Source of the DNA: Lobosporangium transversale
Lineage: Eukaryota; Mortierellomycota; Mortierellomycetes; Mortierellales; Mortierellaceae
DNA: 64,000 bases
Assembly: GCF_002105155.1 (NCBI RefSeq)
Contig: NW_019028991.1
Location: forward strand, 310,001 to 374,000
Direction: 5' to 3'
In this document: positions 34,142 through 46,809 of the stretch, in pieces
How the letters are laid out: every line of letters starts with the position of its first letter
Numbering within the stretch: the first letter of the stretch is position 1
The notes under the pieces: model-generated
Seen by the model: the letters and a program-made list of their open reading frames with translations, nothing else
Databases searched by the model: none
Told to the model about the DNA's origin: nothing
Position numbers and translations under genes: made by a program

Positions 34142-34687
34142 TAATGACAAGCAGGTTTTAAGATCATCATTTAGCGTGGATTGACATATCTCATCGGCAT
34201 AAAAAAAAGAAAAAAAAAAAAAAAAAAAGAGGGCAAGTATGGATTTTAATGACCTATTTCATGACCATCAACTGTAATGACCATATCCAAAAGAAAAAAA
34301 AAATAAAAAAATATGTGAGTTGTGCAATATTCAATATGAGCATCTTTTTTTTAAAATAAAAAAAAAAAAAAAAAAAAAAGTGACGTCACTCAGTCGAGAT
34401 TGTGCTGAACTTACCCTTTTTCTCTTATGACAAAATAACTCTTTGATCAATTATTACTGTCCATGTCACGCCAGATCGCACTTGAGCCAGCCAGGCCATT
34501 GTCAATGTGTAGCATCTAAACAGTAGCAGTTTACAACAGCAGTGGCACGAACATTGCAGGACACAAAACAGGCGCTGATTGGAAGAGAAAGCAAGGGCGC
34601 GCATTCCTACAAAGACGAACCCCACACCATCACTCAATTTATAGATCCATCCCATCCTTAAAACAAATCCTGCACGGAGAAACCACA
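34142..34687. other. Intergenic, Lunapark to TAF4
   Basis: About 546 bp with A-rich tracts near 34200-34229, 34290-34310 and 34357-34379. The sequence near 34395-34680 is less AT-rich and should hold the TAF4 promoter. No gene seen. Confidence 0.6.
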
Positions 34688-36065
34688 ATGTCCAACAATA
34701 ACAACACAAACAATATCAATCACAGCCACAACGGTGCTGGAAGTAATGTCAATATTAATACGTCTTCGGCCCTTGGTCATGGTCAACAGCAGCAGCAGCA
34801 GCACCTTCATACATCACAAGATCCACATGGACAACCTGGGGTTTCATTGATGCACCATACTGTGGATGAACTGCTGTCTTCAGAGTTCCCCCTTGGAATT
34901 AGCAATGTTCAGCATTCAGACGGAACTCTGAATAGCAATGTACAAGGGAACATCATGGAGGACTTGGACGATCTGTTTGCTGATGATTTTTCAGGAGTCA
35001 ACACCTCGGCCAATACTAGCGCTGATACCATTCCTAATAGTACGATAGGAACGCTTCACTTACCTCCATCACAACCTCAGCACGCTTCTACCATTCCATT
35101 CACGTCAGTACACTCTCCTCAAAAGCTGTCGCCTATGTTACAGCATCAACAGCTTCAGGACCAACAGAGACTCTTGTTGCAGCAGCAACAACCTTCTGCT
35201 CAGCTGATTGGACACACTGGGTCATTAGCACTTCCACAATCTCATTCAGCAGCCTCAACACCATCCCACCCCTCGCAATCACCTCAAGCATCGCCTATTA
35301 TATCGCAGGCATCCCCAACCGGCCAACAAATGCAGAACAGAATGCAGCAGTCATCAATAGCCTTACCTCGGTCGGCTCAACAACAGCAACCACAACAGCC
35401 ACAAACTCCGCAGCATTTACCCCAAGTTGCCACGCCTAGACCTATATATACAGCACCTTCACACCCATCCCAACAACAGCAACAGTCACTCCAGCAGCAA
35501 CCACAAGCTTTGAGTCTACCCACAACTCCTCGCCCTTCTCAGGCTAATGTACAGATGCCTCCAACAGGGTTCCCACAGACACAGCCGCGTCCTAACCCTG
35601 CGGTTCCCAATGGATCGACAACAACACCTGCTGTTGCCAGGCCGCCCTCATCTGCGACCCTAGTACCATCCACGGGTCAGTTTCCTTTTTTTTTTTTTAT
35701 TATTATTATTATTTCTAGAGATCACTTGTTAACATAATAACAGGCGAAAATTGACACGAACTTTCTTTCATTTACTGTTGTTTTAGCCGGAGCGACGACT
35801 ATACCAATAGCACAGGCTGGTTCTCCTCTTCATCATATACTCAGCTCGATCTCACCAGCAACAGGAGCACAACTGAGAAATCTGTTTGCATTGCTTCAGG
35901 TGAGAAGCTTAACAAAGAAGCAGAGTCGAAATCTTTTCTTTTTTTTTTTTTTTTTTTTTTTTTATAGATAACAAGGACCCTCAGGGCCATGGAATTTATT
36001 ATCTACAATCTATGAACAAAATGCCTCAGACACTATCGTCATCAGAGTCGAAATCTTTTTGTTCC

Positions 36066-36099
<34 letters not shown>

Positions 36100-38378
36100 G
36101 ACATGTACCACTTTTCATGTGATTTGGGCTAGACCAATGCTGTGACGCCAAACGAATTTTTAGCACGCGCAAGGCAGCTTTTGGATCCTGCACAGTTTGA
36201 GATTTTGGATGGTATTAGGAGGAGGCATGGAGCACGATCATCAATCACAGGAGATGGGTCGCAACAAGTACCCAATGGATCTTCTCCTACAATGGCAGCA
36301 AATCAGGCCTCAATTGGCTCTGTTTCTCTTCCTACTCCATCAGCAGCTTCACAAAACTCGCAGATCAGGGCCGGTCAATCGGCTGCGATGGAAAGCTCAG
36401 CACCAACTCCTGGTTCAGTTTCGACTGCGGGGATTAGTTTACCATCTACTTCAGCAAGTAATATGAATTTACCGAGTGCTTCACAACAGGCAGTCTCAGG
36501 ATCTGTCTCTACCAGCCTGCCTCCAACATCAGCTAATGCTCTACTGTCGGCTCCTGTACGCAAGAGGAATACTGATAATGCAAGCACCTCTAGCACGACT
36601 TCTGATAGGTACATACTCAATACTACTATTATTACTGTATTATGACTATTACTATTATTACTATTACTATTATTGTTTTCAAGCTTATCTTTCTAACACA
36701 CAAAGCTTTGGTTTTTTTTTTTTTTTTTTTTTTTTTCTGCATGGATATTGTTCTTGATAAAATAGCAAAATGGCTTCAAAAAGAGTAAAGACAGAGCATC
36801 AGAACATTGTGGCAGGAAGCAATGGACCTTCTGCAGCCTCATCGCCCATGTTTCCTTCTACTTCTGGAATTGCCACACCAGCAAGTGCGGCCAGTCCAGG
36901 AGTATTTGGTCGTGTATCCCTTCCTGGTCAACAAAAGGCGGCAGCGACAAGTGGAACAGGGGCATTGGGAGCAACAGGAGGCGGAGGTAGTGGCGGTGGT
37001 GCAGGGACGTTTGGAGGGGCAAGCAAGTCCTCTACTGGTCAGGGTACGGGTGTTGAGAGAGTCAACTATGATAATATCACGGATGTCATGGGCTATGTGG
37101 GTGTTGATTTAAAAGAAGAGTCCGACAATATCATGCGTGATAACGATGGATTCTCAAAGACAAGTGGAGGTGATGGTCAGGATCGGACACGGATTCAGAA
37201 TTTTGTGAACACCAAGCTTCTGAAAACCATTGTTGATCGTATAGGTAAGAGACAAAAAAAAAAAAAAAAAAAAAAAAAAGACTGCTAACCTGCACTGCGC
37301 CGATATATATTTATATGATAGTAATTCTAATCGTTTATATATATTCAACTTTATGTTGCTTTATACAGCGGACTCACATAAGCTAGAAAATGTAGATACG
37401 GATGTGATTGCATACTTGGCAATGGCAACACAGGAACGACTCCGAGGTCTTGCAGAACAAATGATTTTGGCTTCGAAACATCGCGGCCGGTCATTAGCCA
37501 CTGCACCACCACCCATGTATGATGAAGAACACGCCATGTACAAAGTAGCGGTCTCTCAGGATGTCAAGAAGCAGCTCCTGGCAATTGAACGTGTAGAGCG
37601 CGAGGAAGAGACTAAACGTAAAGAACAGATAGCAGAACGTGAGAGGAGATTGGCTGCTGGAGAAGACCTGGACGAGAATGGAGAACTCCTCCGTGGAGGA
37701 ATAGGAGGAGCAGGAGGGGGAGGGGGATCGAGTGTCAAGAAGGGTAAGAAACAGAAGGAAGGTGGACCGGGTGTAAGTGCAAGGAATATGACAGAAGAAG
37801 CAAGGAAAAAGGTCGCCAATCAAACAGCATTAGGATTCGCTGGAGGTAGTGGGCGTACATATTCATGGATGATGGGTGGTACTGGAGCTAGCGGTGGAGG
37901 GGGAGGTGGCACAGGAGGCTTTGGAAATAGTGGCAATGATGGAGGTGCTGCATCACCGTTGCCGTCTGTTTCAACGCCGGGAGCCTCTGGAGTAGCGGCT
38001 AATGCTGGATCGCCTTCAGCGTCAGGAGGCGTTTCTGTAGGAGGTATTGGCAATAGTGGCTCAACCAAACCAAGCCTTTCACGTGGATCTACAACATTGG
38101 CAGGTTCTAATGCAGGAGTGAGTGGAATTGGATCATCAAACGCTTTGACATCTGGAGTAGCATCATCTTTGGTGTCAAGAGGTGTAGGAGCAGGAGGTGG
38201 GTCCATGATCTTGCCACCTTCAACAGTAGGCCGTTCCTCCAGTCTCTTGCGGGATACAGCACGTAAAGTCAATGTGAAGGATGCGTTATTCTGTCTGGAG
38301 CGTGACCGTGGTGGTGGAGGAGGAGAGGGCAGTGGTCAGAGAGTGCTGATTAAAAGTTATGTGAAGTGGCTCAAGTAA
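34688..38378 (+). CDS. TAF4: Transcription initiation factor TFIID subunit 4
   Basis: Five exons, 34688-35675, 35787-35899, 36133-36608, 36766-37244 and 37369-38378, give 1021 residues with matching phases. TAF4 pairs with TAF12 in TFIID. The N-terminal half is Gln/Ser/Pro-rich and low complexity, as in other TAF4 proteins. Visible family blocks are the short segment ending AQLRNLFALLQ, TPNEFLARARQLLDP, the histone-fold-like region VNYDNITDVMGYVGVDLKEE followed by NFVNTKLLKTIVDRI and ADSHKLENVDTDVIAYLAMATQERLRGLAEQM, a charged helix (IERVEREEETKRKEQIAERERR), NQTALGFAGG, and the terminal VNVKDALFCLERDR ... LIKSYVKWLK. Gly-rich inserts (residues about 740-960) are longer than usual. Introns 2, 3 and 4 contain poly-T or poly-A tracts. 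Confidence 0.93.
36065..36097. repeat. Poly-A tract in TAF4 intron
   Basis: About 33 A, preceded at about 35938-35963 by a poly-T run in the same intron, so the two could pair in the transcript. Confidence 0.85.
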
Positions 38379-38852
38379 AAAACCGCTTAATTTCTGTTCT
38401 ACTCAATCAGGAAAAACCCCGCTTGGAGAGCAAGTGCTATTATACATTCTTCTACATTTATAAATACTACATGGACTAAATGGGGACGAATGCATGCTTG
38501 CTAAATGCAAGACTGTTGAAAAATGTAACATGTAGTTAAAATTTAATCTTTTGGTCGCACACACACTCCGATCACCACAGATAAATGGTTAAGCTTTCGT
38601 CAGTTAAGGAGTTGAGTTGATTATTAATGGAGAAAGAGAATATCCGAGAAACGACATTGATGGGGGGCGGGGGAAGGGGGGACAAAAAAGAGTGTTCTTT
38701 TTTTTTTTATTTTTTTTTTTTGCCCTTCTTATTCTCCTCCTTTTATCCTTCTCTTGACCAAGACTATTTATTTCCCCTTTCAAACACTTCTCCAATCTTT
38801 CTTTCTCCTGTCTATAACTTTTTCTTTTCAAAATTTCAGCTTATTGACCATA
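38379..38852. other. Intergenic, TAF4 to dehydrogenase
   Basis: About 474 bp. It holds a G-rich stretch (38660-38683), T-rich DNA (38697-38722) and a CT-rich leader. An AAATTTCAG at about 38831-38839 looks like an acceptor, so a 5' UTR intron is possible. No gene seen. Confidence 0.55.
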
Positions 38853-40232
38853 ATGACTAAGGAAAATATTCTTTTCATGGGCACTGTCCGTCATGCAAAG
38901 GCACAGGAAGCTGAACTTGCGGCAAAATACAACATCTATGTAAAAGAGAATTCAAGGCATTTTGTGGCTAATGTCACTAATATCATACATAAGGATAAAA
39001 AAGAAAAAGAAAAAAAGAAGAAGAGGATTGATAATCTTTTTTTTTTTTTTTCTTTTTTTTTTCACACGACTATGGGGCAATAATTAGTATGCAGGATCAA
39101 CTCGGGAACTATTGGAGGAACAACTCAAGAATGCTAAACGCCAGGGTCTCACCTTCAAGGCCCTGTATCGAGGATATGCTTCACATTATGTAATTTGAAC
39201 AAACGAGTGAGACATCCTTATCCTCATTATTTATTATTATTATTATTTTTTTTTTATTTTTTTTTATTTTTTTTTTAATAGAATTTTATATCATTGACCA
39301 ACCCCTCTCTTCTTTTTTTTTTTTTTTTTTTTTATTTATTATTATTTTATTATTTACCCTCATAATAGACCCTTGGACGAGTTGATGGACCTTTACTCGG
39401 CTTATTTTCCCCTGGCCTTGAATTGATCAGCAGTGTTGGGGCTGGATACGATTTTGTAGATGTAGTTGTGGCCACTCGCAATAAACAATGGGTCACCAAC
39501 ACCCCTGGAGTTGTGGATGATGCCACAGCAGATGCAACAATCCTCTTGATGTTGAGCACCCTTCGTCGTTACTACGAAATCGAGTATGCAATGCGTAACG
39601 GTCTGACGCCGACTCAGAAACCCAGGATTGGTCGTGATCCTACAAACATGACTCTCGGCATCGTGGGCTTGGGTGGAATCGGAAAAGCGGTCGCCAAACG
39701 TGCGTTGAGCTTGGGGATGAAGGTAATCTACTATAATCGCCGTCCCATCTCCATCCCCTCTTCTCCTTCAGAAAATACAACAGAAAAAGAATATTCTTTC
39801 TTGAGAGATGTCGAGTATGTTGCTTCACTGGATCAACTCTTACAGACCGCAGACGTAGTCTCGATTCATGTCCCGCTCTCTCCAGAGACCCATCATCTGT
39901 TTGGAAAAGACCAATTTCTCAAGATGAAACAAGGCTCTTACTTGATCAACACATCACGAGGACCCGTTGTGGATGAGGAAGCTTTAGTTCAAGCTTTAGA
40001 ATCCGGTCATCTGGCCGGTGCAGGCTTAGATGTCTATGAGAACGAACCCAAGGTCCACCCAAAGCTTTTGAAGAACATGAACGTTGCATTGATGCCCCAT
40101 CTAGGTGCGTTCACTATCGAGACCATCACTAAGATGGAGACCTTAAGCATGAAAAACATCGACCTCTACTTCTCCACAGGATCTTTGCTCACCCCTGTCA
40201 ATAATTTTAACAAAAAAGGAACACTACCCTAG
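38853..40232 (+). CDS. D-2-hydroxyacid dehydrogenase, glyoxylate reductase-like
   Basis: Three exons, 38853-38939, 39088-39189 and 39369-40232, all in phase 0, give 350 residues. It reduces 2-oxoacids such as glyoxylate or hydroxypyruvate with NAD(P)H. The order of motifs is typical: GAGYDFVDV, TADATILLML, the Rossmann loop GLGGIG (163-168), then NTSRG (Arg260), DVYENEP (Glu289) and MPHLG (His307), which supply the catalytic Arg-Glu-His. The closest group by eye is yeast Gor1. After the Rossmann loop comes YYNRRP, where Arg residues in place of an acidic residue suggest preference for NADPH (inference). The second exon start was placed at 39088 because only that acceptor (TTAG|TATGCAGG) keeps the frame from exon 1. 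Several T-rich tracts lie in intron 2. Confidence 0.9.
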
Positions 40233-40614
40233 CTCTTCATTATCTTTACAAACCCAAATAAACAACATCAAGTATTTTAATTGAAGATTTTTATTTCAAT
40301 GGAGCAAATATCAAAGCTATGGCAAAAAACTTAAAGAAAATACTATCTTCACAATTACTTTTTTTTTTTTTTTTTTTTTTGTTAGTTGCTAATTTGGACT
40401 GGCTCATCCTAGGCGCGGTTCTTTGTGCGCAGCAGTGGCATGTGTGTCAGCAGCATTGCTTTTGAAATAGCAACGATAGTAAGTAATAATAACATTAAGA
40501 ATAAAGAATAAAAAAGAAAAAAAAAAAAAAAAAAAAAAAGTCATGGGTAAGTAACAGACATCCTTAACAGTATGCTAAACCTTAATCACAGTATCACGAT
40601 AGACAAAAGCACAC
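40233..40614. other. Convergent 3' region with possible Rad52 last exon
   Basis: Between the dehydrogenase (plus) and Rad52 (minus). It contains a poly-T tract (about 40358-40380) and a poly-A tract (about 40516-40539). A 55 bp piece at 40404-40458 (minus) fits as a spliced last exon of Rad52. Confidence 0.5.
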
Positions 40615-41473
40615 TTACTTGACGATCATGCCTAGAGGCCGTTTCAGCCCCGTGCCTTGAGCCACCTTTGAAAACTGAATATCGTGCTGATTGGCTGATG
40701 GAGTAGTCGTTGCCGTTTTTTGGCCCGGAGCCGCTTTGCTAAACTTGAAGGATGATAAGGCTCCATATGACGACGCCGATGGTGATGGCGGTGATGCTGC
40801 TGATGGTGAAGATGCCATGCTATTAGCCAAAAACACATTCCTATTACCATTCGCCGCTGGTGTCTTGAGCGCGCTCATGGTTCCTTGTGTTTTTGTGGAG
40901 CTACCTGTTCGCTGCTGCTGTTGCTGCTGCTGTGGGTTTTGAGAATGTCTAGTGTTGATGCTGGATGGGGATGTCGTTGCATGATATGTGACGTTGTTAC
41001 GAGGTGAAGATGAGGGTGGTGTTGATAATATTGAAGATGATGATGACGACATGGATTTTGTTGCTGCGGCCGTTGTCAAAGACGTTTGCTTGGAAACAAA
41101 AGGATTATCATCTTGGTGCACCTGATTATTCTGTCCGCCAGGACCACTATTGGCATTGTTACTGATAGGTGTTGGCATGTTGAACGGTACTGACTTTTGT
41201 CCTTGTAGCTGAAACAACTGTGGATTTGTCGATGTTTTCGTCGGCGTTGTCTGCACTAGAGAAGGACTGCTCGTTGACCTATTGAGTGATCCGGAACGCC
41301 TCAAAACTGGGGTTCCTGTCGATACTTCACCCGACTTCATTCTGACGGGAGAATCTTCTGGCATGATCTCTGTGGTATCCATTTCAATATCAAAATCCGA
41401 AAAGCGAGGACTTTCCGGTTGAGATGCTTTGGTGTCCTCAATATCAGCACCGAAGAACAAATCATCTGAACAC

Positions 41474-41504
<31 letters not shown>

Positions 41505-41872
41505 AAAAGAAAAAAGGCACGGCTGCTTTTAGAGATGAAATGAAAATCAACCTGGGCCAGTCAGATTGTTAGTAGAACGCTTAATGCTGCTTACCATCAT
41601 CTTCAGGCTCAAGCACTGAGTTCGAGCTGTTTTGGTTCGAGGGCATATTCTGGCCACCGAAGTTTGGCGTTGTCATCGCCTCTATAGGTTTGGGCTGATT
41701 TAAAGGCACTGTAGCTGATACCCTATTCGGTGGCTGTCCTGTGGATAAAGGATGAGATTGCTTGTTGGTGAATGTAACACTATGATTTGATGTGTTTGGC
41801 TGTAAGGTATCTGCTCGTTTATCATATGGTGTGATTGAAGATTTAGCGCTATAAGTTGTTTGTTGATTCCGT

Positions 41873-41907
<35 letters not shown>

Positions 41908-43019
41908 ATAGTTCTGATAAGGCTGTTGCTGCTGTTGCTGCTGTTGTTGTTGATGTTGATTTTGATGTTGTTGCGGCTGATGACTCTGCTGATTTGTATG
42001 ACCTGTTGGAGACGAAGGTTGTGCCTCAGTTGAATCATTATAAAAGATTTCCTTATCATCAAATCTTGGCTAATGAATATCACAAAAACAAAAAATTCAT
42101 TTATGCTTCTTTTTTTTTTTTTATACATTTTTACTTTTCAAATAAGAACCCCATGTCAGTTAGATATTAACCTTATCGACTTTTTGCATACTCAGATACT
42201 TGCAAAAGTTCTTGTCATATAAGCATGTGCCCAAAACATTGCCAAAAGACGTCAACGCCCGCTTAAGTGCGTCTGTTGTTGCCTCTTTTTTAGCCTACAA
42301 AAGATATTGGAGTGTGCCACGTATTTTAATATTAAGCTAGTTACTATCTTTCCAGACATAAAATTTAATGCATTCTGGATTCCTTTGACTTTTTTTTTTT
42401 TTTTTTTTTTTTTTTTCTTTAATCTACAAACCTTTTCAAATGAAGATGCTTTGCTTTTCTGATTCTCTGAAGAGCCATATCCAATATCCTAAAAATAAAA
42501 AAAAAAAAAAAAAAATTGTTTTGTTAGATAAATTTTTGATAGGGTGATCTGTATGCTGTTTATATTTTTAATAAATCTACCAACCTCGTGAAAAGTTCCG
42601 TCCTTGAGCGTAACTCTGACCATGATGGAAACGCCGAGGGATATTCTGCCCTCATGATCAATATCAAGGAAATCTACTGTGACATCAGTGATAGCAGAAC
42701 TCCATCCATCAAATCCAAAGAGTTTATTGGCCAGATTCTTGATCCTCCAACCCTCAATATAAGTGAGCGTGGACCGGCCAGGACCAGCACGCGTTGAAGC
42801 GAATTCGGGACGCAAGTATTTAGGCAGGTCTACACTGAGTCGAGCCTTCTCTTCAGGCGTAAAGTCGATCAACTTTGTAGGGTTTGTTTGCGATAGGCGT
42901 GACATGTTGGTTTGAATATCAGCGGTGTCGATGAATGGGTTATTGCTGCTGTTGGTCAGAGATGCAGACGACGAACTGAAGAGATTGGTAGATGTGCCTG
43001 GTTCGGCTTTTAAAATCAT
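40615..43019 (-). CDS. RAD52: DNA repair protein Rad52
   Basis: Five minus-strand exons, 43019-42585, 42488-42432, 42294-42172, 42069-41595 and 41465-40615, give 646 residues with matching phases. Rad52 anneals single strands and loads Rad51 in homologous recombination. The conserved DNA-binding core is visible: [28 protein letters not shown] split across the sequence, [40 protein letters not shown] and [19 protein letters not shown]. The C-terminal half is Gln/Asn/Ser-rich with a Gln run and an Asn-Gln repeat. Two ends are uncertain. Upstream, an ATG at 43293 followed by a GTGTGA donor (43241) could add 18 residues in frame. Downstream, the TAA stop lies within a strong donor (AA|GTAAGT), and splicing to 40458 would replace the last Lys by about 18 residues. 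Donors GTTAAT and GTTTGT are weak but phase-consistent. Confidence 0.92.
41856..41970 (-). repeat. CAACAG and AACCAG tandem repeats in RAD52
   Basis: On the coding strand, a CAA/CAG run followed by five copies of AACCAG encodes a Gln run and an Asn-Gln repeat in the tail of Rad52. It is a likely length-variable site. Confidence 0.85.
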
Positions 43020-43293
43020 GGGCACTACGGGAAAGGAGATGTGATTAGAATAAAGTGGGATGCAATTCTTATTGTGGACAATTTGAAGAGGAAAGAAGTA
43101 CAAAAATATGAATTCTCAAAGATGGTGGAATGTTATTAATGACACAAGGTTTGCTTTTTGGTGGCAACGGAGGGAAACAATTTTTTGCCGCTTTTGGATC
43201 GTGCGCGTCGAAGACCGAAAATTGGACTAAGCCACTCACACTATCCATGATTGGCTGAACAGGCACGCTCACTAGAATTTGGCTTTCAGTCAT

Positions 43294-44008
43294 ACGCGTC
43301 GCGGAGGGATCTTAAAACCGTTTATACCGCCTTACAAGTAGACCAGAAGCGATCACCCCTTAGCAGTCTTCCCCTGTCTCTTGATCGTATCATTTCAAAC
43401 CATACCACCCAGTGATGCCTTCCCGCCTACCACGCTTCCGAAATACACATAACAGCGCTCTTTTCCCTACAGGTACATTCTCTGTGTCTATGCAAAGAAT
43501 TGACTGCAAATATCTCCAAACCTACCCTATGAGCTCGTGACGGCATAGCTGAGTACAGAAGAGAAGATTTTCTTTTCTTTCAACTTCCCTTTCTTAAGGC
43601 TATTTCAACGCTCTCCATACCCTCAACCATTTCTTTTTTTAAGAAAGTGTGAGTTTGCAGCCTCTTCCTTGTCACATTTTACTTTTCAACAATAGTAACC
43701 AGGGAAGATATCCTTTTCATGGATACGCCAACTACCGTTCCCTCGGTGCGAGACATTGTATCATCGCGATGTGACGGCAGGCTAGGACTTCCGTATTGTT
43801 GAAGAGAATCATTTGTATCAGTAGTGGTAATACTTCCGTTCCAACAGTGCGTGACAGCAAATGCGCTAAAAGACGAAGATATATTTTGCAAAATCAGATT
43901 GATGCCTTTTTTTTTTTTCTTGTGTCGCTCACATGAGCAGCATTTAAAATTGGCACAAAAACTCCCCTCTCTATCTTACTTGCGTTTTCGATAGTCGATG
44001 GACTCATC
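43294..44008. other. Intergenic upstream of RAD52
   Basis: About 700 bp upstream of both RAD52 (minus) and the unresolved plus-strand locus. CT-rich DNA lies near 43560-43680. No gene supported; the minus-strand frame at 43679-43891 has no coding character. Confidence 0.5.
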
Positions 44009-45400
44009 ATGTCCACACGGCACACTGCCACCAGCATGGATAACAATAAACACCCAGTTAAGTACGAAAAGCAGGACGAAGATTATCAAATGGTAGAGAA
44101 AATGAGAGGAAAGACTTTATATGCGTGGGAGGTAAGGAAAGTCCAATGGATAATCAAGTATTTCGCAATGATACCGTTTTCTTTTTTTCTTTTTTTCTTT
44201 TTTTCCCCATTTTTTGAGCATCAATTTTTGCTGGTATTTAGAGATTTACTATGGGTCAAGATAAACGAGATATCAAGTCCATTTTAGAATTTTTTCAGAA
44301 AATTGTTATTTCATATGATATCAATCTTGCTGATATTGATGAAGAAGGCAAATATACGCCTGGAGGTTCGGAACGCTATTTGGAGCCTGTGCTGGAGCAT
44401 CTGCTAAAGAAAGACCCAGGGATACCATCTCTCGAGCGACATCCATCGGTATCGTCAAGGACAAGCCAACGGATCTTTTATTGCCCAAGGCAATGCAGCA
44501 AGGCGCCGTATCTGCTCCATTAAATGTTAAGCAACGTGATGGCCAGCTTGTGTCCTCATTAGATGCTCCTGGAAACCAGTACATGCATTCTCCACCCTCC
44601 TCAGAAAACCTGCATACAACTTCGTTGCCATCGGTATTTCACAACTATATACAACTTGTACCTGTCGAAGCGCCATATTGGGCTTCCCAGTCATCATCTG
44701 TTTTATTCCACTCTGCTACTGCTTTTGTTGTCATGACTGCTCCACAGCAGTGTATTCGGAGACCCCCTTCACCTCAAAAAGGCCTCCCAGACCACTTTCC
44801 TGTGAAATGAGAGTCGGCTACGAATGAGGAGAGTGAAATCGATTACCTCCAAGGGTCGGGTCTCAAGTCCTCCACAGAAGCTCCGCCCAGATGCAATACC
44901 GACAGCAATTTAATATAGCAAGTAAAGAAGCGCCAGAGAGGGCAACACTAAGAAGATCTAGAGATAAGAGCTCGCTTGGATATTGAACTTTTTTTGCGAC
45001 AACTTGCTTTTAGACTCTTGGACTCCAACACAAGGTATTGAAAGGTTACTAACGGATTTTTATGAGACCAACCTACTTTTTCAAGCATGTTTTCAACCTA
45101 AAGCAGCAATTAAAATTATTGCGAACGATCTGAATATGGGAGCGAGAAACATCTGCGCGTTGTTGCCCTCTTATAAATGTGACCTATCATCATTATGTGT
45201 GACGGTCGATAACTTGGCCTGAGTGTTTAGCTCGTCTTTGCCAATTTCTGCCAAGTGCTTTGCAATATTGGCTTGCGCTACGGATGAAGATGTATTTTGA
45301 CAGATGAAATACTGATGAAACTCAAACTAGAGGAGGCAGAGATACTGATGGAGGTACGAACATCAGGAGTAGCAACAAGAAAGACGTGCTTTGCCTCTCT
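44009..45400 (+). pseudogene. Unresolved or decaying locus, possible Spo11-like remnant
   Basis: The first exon (44009-44131) ends at GAG|GTAAGG and joins 44242 in phase 0, giving MSTRHTATSMDNNKHPVKYE, then a Lys/Asp-rich stretch and GQDKRDIKSILEFFQKIVIS to a stop at 44523. Protein-like sequence then continues in a different frame to about 44810, again near 44815-44920 (basic), near 44945-45020 (ARLDIELFLRQLAFRLLDSN) and in yet another frame near 45035-45190 (LTDFYETNLLF, IANDLNMGARN), and ends with an exon-like ILMKLKLEEAEILME before 45351. No single splice model joins these. By eye, the 44945-45190 pieces faintly resemble the Spo11/Topo VI-A winged-helix region (KR.IYY...LF, followed by a DI.....V.R motif). 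That is weak and not asserted. Confidence 0.3.
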
Positions 45401-45712
45401 CTTGGCGACGGTGGCGTTGTGATTTTGCCATAGCGAGCACCATAATTGAAATCATATGTCGAGCCTCGTACGGATTAGCTTGGAAGGAGCTGTCTATGAG
45501 CGCGTTTTATTCCACGAAGAGAGCCTAATACGAGCATTGGACAATCGATCGACTATTAATGATTGATCAATAATATGCCATTCCTGGGTTGTGAAAACTA
45601 AGGTGATATGACAGGGTAAATGAAAGTGATATGCAATATGGATGTGTGGCGAATAAGGAGAGGGCACTCAACTCAAATCAAATCCAATCTCAATCTTCTT
45701 CAATCTCCCGCC

Positions 45713-45743
<31 letters not shown>

Positions 45744-46604
45744 TATGGTCCGAGACCACCCCCCTACAAACTTTTCCACTTCAACAGACTCATGCCCAGT
45801 GAAGTGGAAATAAATAGAGTATTTTTTTTTTTTTCATTCTTTTCGAAATCAATGTTCATTGCTTCTACCTCAGTCTAAACTACACTAATCTCATTTCTAA
45901 ATCGGACTCGTTTATTTTTATTATTTTCTTCTTCCTTTGACGTACCTTCTGTTAAAATCTAACTAACATTACACTGCATTACACTACACATCAAGCTAAC
46001 TGAATAACATTACACAGCTCGGGCCTTTATTTTTAATGAAGACCACTTGATTATTTAGCCCACAACAGTTAATGGTGTGTAATTGAATGTGTATAAACCA
46101 TGGCTGTAGTGTGTGAATAGTTCGTCTGAATGTGTGTGTTACATGTGTGTAATGGTGCACCCTCAACAAAAGCAACAAAAGCAACAAAGCACAACAAAGC
46201 AACAAAGCAACAAACAGTGGCATACCGTCAAACGTTTTTTTCGGCCGTGTCTTATCTGTCTCACCTCGTGGCATCAACATTTTATTTTTCCCTCTCCTCT
46301 CTTCTCTCTCTCTTAACATGCACTCTGCCCTTTTCTTTTTTCTTTTTTCTTTTTTCGTTTTTTCGACTTGACCCTGTTGATTGAGCTTTTTTTTTTTTTT
46401 TTTTTTTTTCCTCCACTTCTAATTGACATTCATTCTTTTTACTTTTTCATTCTTCCTCTCTTCTCTCTCTTTGTCTCTCTTAAACAGGCACTTATTTAAT
46501 AATTTATTCAACCTAACCCAACCTAACCTTCTCGCTGACATTCTAAAACTCGCCGATTTACGAGCCAACGGAAAAAAAAAAAAAAAAAAAAAACTCTCTC
46601 AACC
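45401..46604. other. Intergenic, promoter of the SH3-SAM-PH-CH gene
   Basis: About 1.2 kb. It holds a poly-A tract (about 45713-45740), AACAAAGC-type repeats (about 46165-46215), TC-rich DNA, a poly-T tract (46387-46410), an AACCTAACCCAACC-like block and another poly-A tract just before ATG 46605. No gene with coding character was seen. Confidence 0.55.
46165..46215. repeat. AACAAAGC-type imperfect tandem repeat
   Basis: About six imperfect copies of CAACAAAAG/CAACAAAGC upstream of the SH3-SAM-PH-CH gene. Confidence 0.75.
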
Positions 46605-46778
46605 ATGCCCGAGACTGTATGGGCAATTCACAACTTTGAGGCTGAGGCGGAGGATGAGATCTCATTTCAGATTGGTGAACCCATCATTGTCCTTCATAGA
46701 GATGAACTTTATCAGGATGGTTGGTGGGAGGTAAGTAAATTAACATTAATAATTATAATAATAATACGTTTTAAACGA

Positions 46779-46809
<31 letters not shown>

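Noticed and set aside
41700-42170. Asn/Ile-rich and Gly-Ser repeat proteins on the two strands
   Set aside because: They are off-frame readings of the Gln/Asn repeat exon of Rad52.
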